From: Pyrodictiaceae archaeon
Lineage (GTDB): Archaea > Thermoproteota > Thermoprotei_A > Sulfolobales > Pyrodictiaceae
Assembly: GCA_027046525.1 (NCBI GenBank)
Contig: JALTYD010000019.1
Location: forward strand, 1 to 6,583
DNA: 6,583 nucleotides
Direction of reading: 5' to 3'
Translations under genes and position numbers: made by a program
Shown here: in pieces, positions 1 through 4,892 of the stretch
How the letters are laid out: each line of letters opens with the position of its first letter
How positions within the stretch are numbered: the first letter of the stretch is position 1
The notes under the pieces: model-generated
Told to the model about the DNA's origin: nothing
Database searches by the model: none
The model's input: the letters and a program-made list of their open reading frames with translations, nothing else

Positions 1-448
1 CCACTATTGTGGTTATATCGATATCTAGCTCGTGGATTAAATCTTTGAAGTTAAACTCTGGTGTATGAAAGAACTCCAAAAATCCTACATTCTCGAAAAT
101 TGTTGCACCGTATGCCGCTTTTGTTTTCTGTGAAATCTCCTCTCCTTTACTTACTATCTCTTTTAGATCAGAGTATCCAGGTATGGCGATGGCAGTGTAA
201 TACATGTTAGTGGTTGTTTGTACTTTTGGTCCACCCGTTATTCTCCTCCATGTTTTACTAATGGTATGGTTTCCTTCACATGCTTCATAATATCCGTATA
301 CTATCGAGTTTTCTTGTGTCCATTTAATACTTGCCACATGTAGTTTTTTCTCTCTGAGAGTAAACTCTGCTACTAATTCACCTAAGGCTAGAATAGCGTT
401 AGGTGGTAAGTCTCTACTAGAAGGCTTTAATATGTAGATGAGCACCAT
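1..448 (-). CDS. LplA/BPL-like (lipoate/biotin ligase fold) protein, 3' end missing
   Basis: This reading frame is open from the ATG at 448 down to the left edge (149 codons, no stop), so the C-terminus is missing. The start is supported by an AGGAGGA ribosome binding site five bases upstream. The order of elements resembles the lipoate-protein ligase A fold: an N-terminal helix (about residues 14-30), a strand with LHVASIKW (36-43), an IVYGYYEA strand (49-56), then WRRITGGPK (67-75) and NMYYTAIAIP (81-90). In LplA the signature is RR-x-(S/T)-GG-G-AV-x-HD followed by N-x-x-YS and a strand ending in Pro. Here Arg68, Arg69, Thr71, Gly72 and Gly73 are present, but the third Gly is Pro74 and the His-Asp pair is absent (Gln-Thr-Thr). 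The lysine that would bind lipoate or lipoyl-AMP should lie further on and cannot be placed. The family assignment comes from motif layout only. A non-ligase member of the superfamily is equally possible. Confidence 0.5.
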   Translation of the reverse strand, partial: MVLIYILKPSSRDLPPNAILALGELVAEFTLREKKLHVASIKWTQENSIVYGYYEACEGNHTISKTWRRITGGPKVQTTTNMYYTAIAIPGYSDLKEIVSKGEEISQKTKAAYGATIFENVGFLEFFHTPEFNFKDLIHELDIDITTIV

Positions 449-453
449 TTCTG

Positions 454-460
454 TCCTCCT
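454..460 (-). promoter_or_regulatory. Ribosome binding site of the LplA-like gene
   Basis: AGGAGGA on the minus strand is a near-perfect match to the archaeal Shine-Dalgarno consensus, with five bases before the ATG at 448. It fixes the start of the left-edge partial gene and implies a leadered transcript. Confidence 0.7.
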
Positions 461-474
461 TTGGCTAGGTGGAG

Positions 475-497
475 TATATAATTATAAACTATAATAG
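475..497. promoter_or_regulatory. Shared AT-rich core of a divergent promoter region
   Basis: The 85 bases between the two divergent genes contain one block of only A and T (about 475-496) with TATA-like sequences readable on both strands (TATAATTATA on plus, TTATAATTATA on minus). For the plus gene it lies about 40-55 bases upstream of the TTG start. This leaves room for a TATA box about 25 bases before a transcription start and a short leader carrying the ribosome binding site. The distance is similar on the other side. The exact TATA box of each gene cannot be chosen by eye. Confidence 0.45.
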
Positions 498-521
498 GTT
501 TTGTGAAGTATCACTCTAATA

Positions 522-528
522 GAGGAGG
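522..528 (+). promoter_or_regulatory. Ribosome binding site that selects a TTG start
   Basis: GAGGAGG lies five bases before the TTG at 534. It is the reason to begin the next gene at TTG and not at the in-frame ATG codons at 555 and 564, which have no such site in front of them. Confidence 0.7.
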
Positions 529-533
529 ATAAT

Positions 534-902
534 TTGTCTGACGACGAGAAGAAGATGCCATTAATGGCTACTGGTAAAATTGTTGAAGACTACGGTCTAC
601 TTTATGAATACTGGAGACTAGCAGGTGATAAGGCTGGTGAAGCTATACTTAGAAGAGAAGATTTTGAGAAAATTAGAGAAATAGTTAAAGAGGGGCAAAT
701 CTCTCTAAGAGATGTTTTAGAGATATTAACAGACTATTTCCTCGAGAGGATAGACGGAGCAATTGCAGAAGAGGCTGTCAAGAAATACTATGGTATTAAA
801 GTAGAAAAAGAAGATGCAAGAACTAGGATAGCAAGACTACTAGCAGGTTGGCTTGTAGAAGCTTCAGAAGAGTGGAGGATTATTAAGATTCAGTCTCCTT
901 AG
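534..902 (+). CDS. Small charged helical protein of unknown function (122 aa)
   Basis: I do not recognise this protein. It starts with TTG, chosen because of the GAGGAGG site just upstream. It has no signal peptide and no membrane segment, so it is probably cytoplasmic. The sequence is rich in Glu, Lys and Arg and looks almost wholly helical: helices around residues 13-40, 42-53, 56-85 (ISLRDVLEILTDYF, then an acidic-basic amphipathic stretch) and 92-115 (ending LLAGWLVEASEEW). There are no cysteines and no evident catalytic motif. Tyr and Trp at 20-27 (YGLLYEYW) and the two Trp near the C-terminus (106, 114) are distinctive and could define a family. It diverges from the LplA-like gene and converges on the cdvB homologue with 64 bases between the stops. 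Neighbourhood alone does not assign a role. A small adaptor or nucleic-acid-associated protein is conceivable but unsupported. Confidence 0.75.
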   Translation: MSDDEKKMPLMATGKIVEDYGLLYEYWRLAGDKAGEAILRREDFEKIREIVKEGQISLRDVLEILTDYFLERIDGAIAEEAVKKYYGIKVEKEDARTRIARLLAGWLVEASEEWRIIKIQSP

Positions 903-907
903 ATACA

Positions 908-919
908 ATATCTAGATAT
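908..919. repeat. 12-base perfect palindrome after the small unknown gene
   Basis: ATATCTAGATAT reads the same on both strands and begins six bases after the TAG at 900-902. It is AT-rich and has no T-run after it, so it is not a classic hairpin terminator. A chance occurrence in AT-rich DNA is quite possible. Confidence 0.3.
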
Positions 920-932
920 AATGACAAGAGTA

Positions 933-950
933 GGGAAAAAGAAGTAAAGG
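933..950 (-). terminator. Possible U-rich terminator of the cdvB homologue
   Basis: On the minus strand, 17-34 bases past the TAG of the cdvB homologue, the transcript would read CCUUUACUUCUUUUUCCC, a pyrimidine-rich stretch with five consecutive U. Crenarchaeal transcripts commonly end at such U-rich tracts without a hairpin. The call rests on composition and position only. Confidence 0.35.
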
Positions 951-966
951 GTTATGTGTATAGTAG

Positions 967-1638
967 CTACTTATTCTCCTGCTGTGGAGATGCCTGTGGG
1001 AAACTGCTTGGTAGTTCTGGGAACTCTGTTCTCATTCTCTGCTCTGCAATAGCAGCTGCTTCTTCGAGGATCTTTCTTGTTTCCTCGTTGTATACTGTTG
1101 GTGCACTCATGAATCCTGAGAACTCGCCTGCTTCTGTTACTACACTTTCTAGTAGTTCACCTATCTCTGCCATTTCTAGTCCTATCTCAGGTACTAAGCC
1201 TACTAAGTGGCGGCGTAGATCCTTTATTACACCTACTATTGGTGTTAAGCCTACTAGTACGTCTCCCATAACCATTATTGTTTCAAGCCTTAGAGTGACT
1301 TTCTCAACAGCTGCCTTTGCCATTACTAAGCTCTTTGTTAGCTTTCTTAGCTCAGCTACCTCTGATGCATACATAGCTGCTCTTGTTGAATCTTTTTCTA
1401 CTTGTGCTTGGACTACTTTCTCGAATAATGATCTATCTCTCTCCTTCATCTTTGCTATTATGTATTCGAGTTTGTTGTTCTGTACTTTGAGCTTATATAG
1501 TGCTAGTGCTAATTTCTGCCTTAATGGTGGTGGTGGATTTATTGTATTCTTAATCTTCTCCCGAATTCCTGGGCTTTTTGGCTGCGGATTCCATATCTTT
1601 GAAAAATCTTCTGCTTTTGCCAAGGCTCTCATCGCCAT
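967..1638 (-). CDS. CdvB-type ESCRT-III (Snf7-like) protein, short form without winged helix
   Basis: ESCRT-III homologues of the Cdv system polymerise on the inner membrane at mid-cell and drive division in crenarchaea, remodelled by the Vps4-like ATPase CdvC. The 223-residue protein has the family pattern: a proline break (NPPPPLR, 34-40), a basic helix alpha-1 (about 40-70, ending with KERDRSLFEKVV), a long alpha-2 (about 72-120, with KDSTRAAMYASEVAELRKL), an alpha-3 region with GLTPIVGVIKDLRRHL (130-145), alpha-4 VGLVPEIGLEMAEIGELL (146-163) and a C-terminal alpha-5 (183-206, EETRKILEEAAAIAEQRM). Full CdvB has about 260 residues, with a MIM2 motif and a winged helix that binds CdvA. This protein ends shortly after FPELPSSFP (206-214), so it resembles the shorter paralogues (CdvB1/B2 type). 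The PELP segment might act as a minimal MIM2 for CdvC. Neither cdvA nor cdvC is in the window. A second in-frame ATG lies two codons in. No Shine-Dalgarno site precedes either, so a leaderless transcript is likely. The family is clear; the exact paralogue is not. Confidence 0.9.
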   Translation of the reverse strand: MAMRALAKAEDFSKIWNPQPKSPGIREKIKNTINPPPPLRQKLALALYKLKVQNNKLEYIIAKMKERDRSLFEKVVQAQVEKDSTRAAMYASEVAELRKLTKSLVMAKAAVEKVTLRLETIMVMGDVLVGLTPIVGVIKDLRRHLVGLVPEIGLEMAEIGELLESVVTEAGEFSGFMSAPTVYNEETRKILEEAAAIAEQRMRTEFPELPSSFPQASPQQENK

Positions 1639-1650
1639 ATATTAGTATTA

Positions 1651-1660
1651 GAGTATATCT
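1651..1660 (-). promoter_or_regulatory. TATA-like box of the cdvB homologue
   Basis: The minus strand reads AGATATACTC here. Its centre is about 18 bases before the first ATG (1638) and about 24 before the second (1632). Leaderless crenarchaeal genes usually have the TATA centre about 26 bases upstream of the start, so this box would favour initiation at the second ATG. This is weak evidence, since the box is not a perfect consensus. Confidence 0.4.
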
Positions 1661-1675
1661 AGCTGTAACAGCTAG
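1659..1675. promoter_or_regulatory. 17-base perfect palindrome next to the cdvB promoter, candidate operator
   Basis: CTAGCTGTAACAGCTAG consists of two perfect 8-base arms around one central base. It abuts the upstream edge of the TATA-like box of the cdvB homologue and lies about 55-70 bases before the M20 gene. Such size and symmetry suit a dimeric transcription factor. Regulation of division genes through the cell cycle is known in crenarchaea, but I cannot link this site to a named regulator. Confidence 0.45.
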
Positions 1676-1692
1676 GGGGTAGTGTGATTCGG

Positions 1693-1724
1693 GCCTACAG
1701 CTTATTAATGCCGTTACTGTAGGC
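1693..1724. promoter_or_regulatory. 8-bp inverted repeat flanking the M20 promoter, candidate operator
   Basis: GCCTACAG at 1693-1700 is repeated as its exact complement CTGTAGGC at 1717-1724, with 16 bases between. The enclosed bases hold a TATA-like CTTATTAATG (1701-1710), centred about 25 bases before the ATG at 1730. This is the expected place in a leaderless transcript. A protein bound to both arms would cover the core promoter of the four-gene run. The CTGTA half-site also occurs in the nearby 17-base palindrome. Confidence 0.45.
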
Positions 1725-1729
1725 ATACT

Positions 1730-2998
1730 ATGGGTTTCGGTAATATGTTACCCTTATCTTCACAGATAGATAAGACGTATACTCTCCATGTCCTTGAGAA
1801 GCTGATATCTATACCAACTGTAAATCCTCCTGGAAAAGACTATGATGAAATGGCACAGTATCTTGAAGAAATACTTGCTACACTAGGTATAAAGGCTAAG
1901 ACAGTTATAGTTCCTGAAGAAGTTGTTGCTCAGTATTATCCTTGGGCTAGAAACTATCCAAGATATATTGTTATCGGCAAGATTGGCGAAGGAAGACCTA
2001 TTCTACACTTTAATGGTCACTATGATGTTGTCCCAGCTGGACATGGATGGACTAAGGATCCCTTTAAACCAACTAAAGAAAACGACAGAGTCTATGGGAG
2101 AGGAGCAAGTGATATGAAAGGGGGAATTGCGGCTATAATAGCTATGCTTAGAGGTTTACAGGAAGAGGGGTGGGAACCAAGTAGAGGTTCAATAGAAGTT
2201 AGTTTTACGCCCGATGAAGAAATAGGAGGAAAGACGGGTGTGAAATATATGCTAGACTCAGGATTAAGTTTCCCAGACTATGCTATAGTTGCTGAACCAA
2301 GCGGACTCGATAGAATATGGATAGGCAGTAGAGGTCTCCTGTGGATGAACATCAAAATCTATGGTAAACAAGCACATGGATCAGCTCCATGGCTAGGACT
2401 AAATGCATTTGAAGGTATGGTTAAGATAGCCTATTACTTGATAGAAGAATACAAAAAGATCATCTCTAGAAGAAAAACAGATCTACCTATGGATGATGAG
2501 CGGGGAGCACATCCAAGTGTTACTATAGGCGGAGAAGTAGATGGAGGAGCTAAGACTAACATCGTACCAGGATTCTACAGCTTTAGTATTGATAGACGGA
2601 TTATACCAGGAGAAGATATAGACTATGTAGAGAAGGAACTGCGTGATTTCATAAGCTCGAAAGTCTCAATGCTAGAGAAACAAGGCTTTCGAATCGAAGT
2701 CGAAGTAACAGAAAAAGCACCTGCAACTTGGATTTCAGAAAAAAGTCCTTTCGTTGAGATAATTAGCCAAGTAATTGAAAGAGAACTTGGGCAATTACCC
2801 TTGAGAACTGTATGTATAGGTGGATTAGACACCCGCTACTTTCAGGAGAGGGGGATTAATGCAGTTACACTAGGTCCTGGTGTCCTCGAGATAGCACATA
2901 TGCCCGATGAATATATAGAATTAAATAGCATAGTTAGAGCTGCACGTATCTACAGCGTACTAGCAAAAAGTATTGATAAACTACAACATAGACTATAG
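1730..2998 (+). CDS. M20 family metallopeptidase/deacylase (ArgE/DapE type)
   Basis: This is a cytoplasmic two-metal amidohydrolase of the ArgE/DapE/carboxypeptidase G2 family, which removes an acyl group from an amino acid or cleaves a small peptide. All active-site residues are visible. They are His97 and Asp99 in FNGHYDVVP; bridging Asp128 in YGRGASDMKGG; the catalytic base Glu163 and ligand Glu164 in PDEEIGG; Glu189 in VAEP; and His390 in EIAHMPDE. The inserted dimerisation domain (about 197-310) carries the conserved His216 in GKQAHGSAP and DRR at 288-290. At 422 residues it is longer than the LysW-dependent LysK hydrolase (about 350) and fits the archaeal ArgE/DapE-like group, whose substrates are often unknown. 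No arginine or lysine biosynthesis genes are nearby, so no symbol is given. There is no ribosome binding site before the ATG, while a TATA-like box lies about 25 bases upstream, so the transcript is probably leaderless. A second in-frame ATG is at 1745. It is probably the first gene of a run of four. Confidence 0.9.
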   Translation: MGFGNMLPLSSQIDKTYTLHVLEKLISIPTVNPPGKDYDEMAQYLEEILATLGIKAKTVIVPEEVVAQYYPWARNYPRYIVIGKIGEGRPILHFNGHYDVVPAGHGWTKDPFKPTKENDRVYGRGASDMKGGIAAIIAMLRGLQEEGWEPSRGSIEVSFTPDEEIGGKTGVKYMLDSGLSFPDYAIVAEPSGLDRIWIGSRGLLWMNIKIYGKQAHGSAPWLGLNAFEGMVKIAYYLIEEYKKIISRRKTDLPMDDERGAHPSVTIGGEVDGGAKTNIVPGFYSFSIDRRIIPGEDIDYVEKELRDFISSKVSMLEKQGFRIEVEVTEKAPATWISEKSPFVEIISQVIERELGQLPLRTVCIGGLDTRYFQERGINAVTLGPGVLEIAHMPDEYIELNSIVRAARIYSVLAKSIDKLQHRL

Positions 2999-3018
2999 CT
3001 ATTAAAGGGACTAACCAC

Positions 3019-4176
3019 GTGGATGTCATTCTTGAAGCAATTACTTTTTCCCTGGGCTTAATAGTACTCCTAGTATGGTTATATGGGCTAAAAAACTACC
3101 AAAGTAGTATAAGAATACTCTTAGAACCTGCTAGAAACCATGCCAGTAGTAGTGAGAAGATAAGCATAGTTATTGCTGCACGTAATGAAGAAGAAAATAT
3201 CCATCGGTTATTAACCCTATTAACCAGTGATGATGCTACTAGAGCTGGTATTTATGAAATAATAGTAGTTGATGATGAGAGTACAGATTCTACACCTATT
3301 ATTGTTGAAAAATTTACTCAAAGAGATAAGAGAGTGAAACTCGTAGAGACTAATTACAGTAAACTAAAGGATGCTGAATGGCGACCTAAGACGTACGCGC
3401 TATGGAGAGGATACAGAGAAGCTCAAGGTGATATACTATTATTCTTAGACGCTGATACTATACCAAAGAATTTAGATGAAATTATTAGTACAATTCTACT
3501 ACTCACAGACAAGAAGACAAGAGATGGTAGTAATGCTATTATTGTGTTTGTCCCTCGTTTCTCTTGTAGAAATATCTTCTGCAAAGCCATAGAGTCCATG
3601 TATACTGGTATTGTTCATAGCTTCTATGGATTTAATAGGGTTATAGATAGAAATGATGAACTTGCATGGATGTATGGCTGCTGTTGGGCCATTAGGAGAG
3701 AAGTCTATGAACAGTTAGGAGGTCATAGAGTAGTTAAGAACAGCATAGTCGAGGATAGAGATTTTGCACAATATGCTAAAAGAAAAGGGTTAACAATTAT
3801 TCCAATTAATGGAACAAAATGCATAGATGTGATAGCATGGGAGAGAGTAGCAGATTTTATTGAGTTAACAGCTCGATTATCCCGAGATAAAGCTAAGAGA
3901 GAAGGACACAAGATGTACTTATATGCACTCATAGTTGCTATAGCTTTTTACAGTCCTCTCCTCTCCACATTGATAGCAGTAAAGTTGCAGAGTATTGTCT
4001 TTGTGCCATTCATCCTTGCTCTTATTACACAACTAACTATATTCTCCCTAGGAGCAAGATTTAACAATTATAGTGCAGTCTATGGAGTATTTGCTTTATT
4101 ATTCCAGTTTGTGGTAATAGCTGGGATATTAAAATCTAGGAGACACATAACGTGGAAAGAGAGAGTGTTAGTTTGA
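3019..4176 (+). CDS. Membrane-anchored family 2 glycosyltransferase (HpnB/CrtQ-like)
   Basis: This protein transfers a sugar from a nucleotide sugar to an acceptor at the cytoplasmic face of the membrane. The 385 residues begin with one membrane helix (about 6-22), followed by a GT-A domain: VIAARNEEENI (51-61), VVDDESTD (83-90, nucleotide binding), WRPKTYALWRG (121-131), the metal-binding DAD at 144-146, the acceptor region GCCWAIRREVYEQLGGH (220-236) and the catalytic-base motif VED (244-246). Three further membrane helices follow at about 299-320, 325-345 and 352-371. The W-x-x-K-x-x-AL element, the GC...RR-x-VYE-x-x-GG block and the C-terminal helices resemble the HpnB/CrtQ group, which is associated with hopanoid and carotenoid-type lipids. 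An isoprenoid lipid acceptor is therefore my inference. The GTG start is 20 bases after the M20 stop, with a weak GGGA site eight bases upstream. The 3' end overlaps the next gene by 25 bases. Confidence 0.85.
   Translation: MDVILEAITFSLGLIVLLVWLYGLKNYQSSIRILLEPARNHASSSEKISIVIAARNEEENIHRLLTLLTSDDATRAGIYEIIVVDDESTDSTPIIVEKFTQRDKRVKLVETNYSKLKDAEWRPKTYALWRGYREAQGDILLFLDADTIPKNLDEIISTILLLTDKKTRDGSNAIIVFVPRFSCRNIFCKAIESMYTGIVHSFYGFNRVIDRNDELAWMYGCCWAIRREVYEQLGGHRVVKNSIVEDRDFAQYAKRKGLTIIPINGTKCIDVIAWERVADFIELTARLSRDKAKREGHKMYLYALIVAIAFYSPLLSTLIAVKLQSIVFVPFILALITQLTIFSLGARFNNYSAVYGVFALLFQFVVIAGILKSRRHITWKERVLV
4138..4143 (+). promoter_or_regulatory. Internal ribosome binding site for the sirtuin-like gene
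   Basis: AGGAGA lies within the last codons of the glycosyltransferase gene, eight bases before the GTG at 4152. It supports that start over the TTG at 4173, which has only a loose GAGAGTG in front of it. Confidence 0.5.
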
Positions 4177-4892
4177 TATATTCTACAGAGAGAATAGAGC
4201 CAGATATAGATAGTATTGTAGACAAGTTATTGTTACTAAGAAGTAGAAGGGATAGAATACTGTGGATAGTTGGTAGAGGATTAGTCTCTAGTAAAGCTCT
4301 AAGCTCTTTAAGTAACATGGATACATCCTGGATAGATGAGTGTAGAACAAGTGTACTAATGAGTATCTACGAGAAAACCAGAAGAGAGATAGATAAAAAC
4401 AATAATATGAAGCTTCTTCAGAGGCTTTATATGCATGGTTTTGTGAGTAGAATAATATACTTAGATATAGATGGAGTACTCTCAGAAGTTATTGATCCAG
4501 ATACTGTAATAGAAGTCTATGGAGCAATCACTAGGTTTAAGTGTAGAACTTGTGGATGGCAAACAAGCATCAAATATGTAGGCAAAGTAGGGTGTACGTG
4601 TAGGAAATGTGGAGATACACTCAGACCAGATATCTACATGAATTCTTTACCTAAAAAGATTGTTAATGAGATAGTATTTGAAGTAACTACTGCGGATATT
4701 GTTCTAGTTGTTTTCTTAACTGATGATCTAACTACGTTTGAGCTACTCTTAATAGCATTAGCAGCTTATCTATCTCATGTTGTATTGATTGGAGAGGATA
4801 CACCAAAATATTTGTGCGAGATACTAAGATGTAGTACGGCTAGTTTTAGGGAATTAGCCGAGGCTGTTTCGAATAGTATAGGGGATGTATAG
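4152..4892 (+). CDS. Divergent sirtuin-like protein (probable pseudo-sirtuin) with zinc knuckle
   Basis: The 246 residues match the length and motif order of Sir2 NAD-dependent deacylases, but most catalytic positions differ. ILWIVGRGLVSS (36-47) stands where sirtuins have VVLTGAGIS, with Thr, Ala and Ser replaced, and the PDFR segment is not found. YLDIDGVL (103-110) stands for TQNIDGLH: Gln and Asn are lost (Leu104, Asp105), Ile and Asp kept. VIEVYG (119-124) stands for VIELHG, so the catalytic His is Tyr123. The zinc site is intact as C131-x2-C134 and C150-x2-C153, with an extra C148. GDTLRPDIYMNSLP (154-167) stands for GGLLRPDVVWFGE-x-LP. ADIVLVVFLT (181-190) stands for ADLLLVVGTS, with GTS lost. 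VVLIGED (210-216) stands for the strand VVIINxE. I infer that it lacks normal deacylase activity. The GTG start has AGGAG eight bases upstream, inside the glycosyltransferase gene. A later TTG at 4173, overlapping that gene's TGA, is an alternative. The stop overlaps the UbiA start by one base, suggesting translational coupling. Confidence 0.75.
   Translation: MERESVSLIYSTERIEPDIDSIVDKLLLLRSRRDRILWIVGRGLVSSKALSSLSNMDTSWIDECRTSVLMSIYEKTRREIDKNNNMKLLQRLYMHGFVSRIIYLDIDGVLSEVIDPDTVIEVYGAITRFKCRTCGWQTSIKYVGKVGCTCRKCGDTLRPDIYMNSLPKKIVNEIVFEVTTADIVLVVFLTDDLTTFELLLIALAAYLSHVVLIGEDTPKYLCEILRCSTASFRELAEAVSNSIGDV

Noticed and set aside
956..1645. A 229-codon open frame on the plus strand, as long as a normal gene.
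   Set aside because: It lies exactly opposite the cdvB homologue. Its product is Ser/Thr/Ile/Phe-rich with no recognisable motif, while the minus-strand product has a full ESCRT-III pattern. It is a shadow frame.
1693..1724. The inverted repeat as a transcription terminator or riboswitch stem.
   Set aside because: The loop is 16 bases with a TATA-like box, no U-run follows, and it lies between divergent promoters, so a DNA-level role is more likely.
2623..2832. A 69-codon minus-strand frame inside the M20 gene; similar small frames at 1923-2117, 3723-3932 and 4136-4318.
   Set aside because: All lie inside genes with clear family motifs in another frame, and none has a convincing ribosome binding site or product.
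1730..2998. Assignment of the M20 gene as lysK or argE.
   Set aside because: LysK-type enzymes are about 350 residues and usually sit with lysW and other lysine genes. None is present here, so the substrate stays open.
4173..4175. TTG overlapping the glycosyltransferase TGA (TTGA) as the start of the sirtuin-like gene.
   Set aside because: Attractive as a coupled start, but the GTG at 4152 has a better ribosome binding site (AGGAG, eight bases away). Kept as an alternative only.
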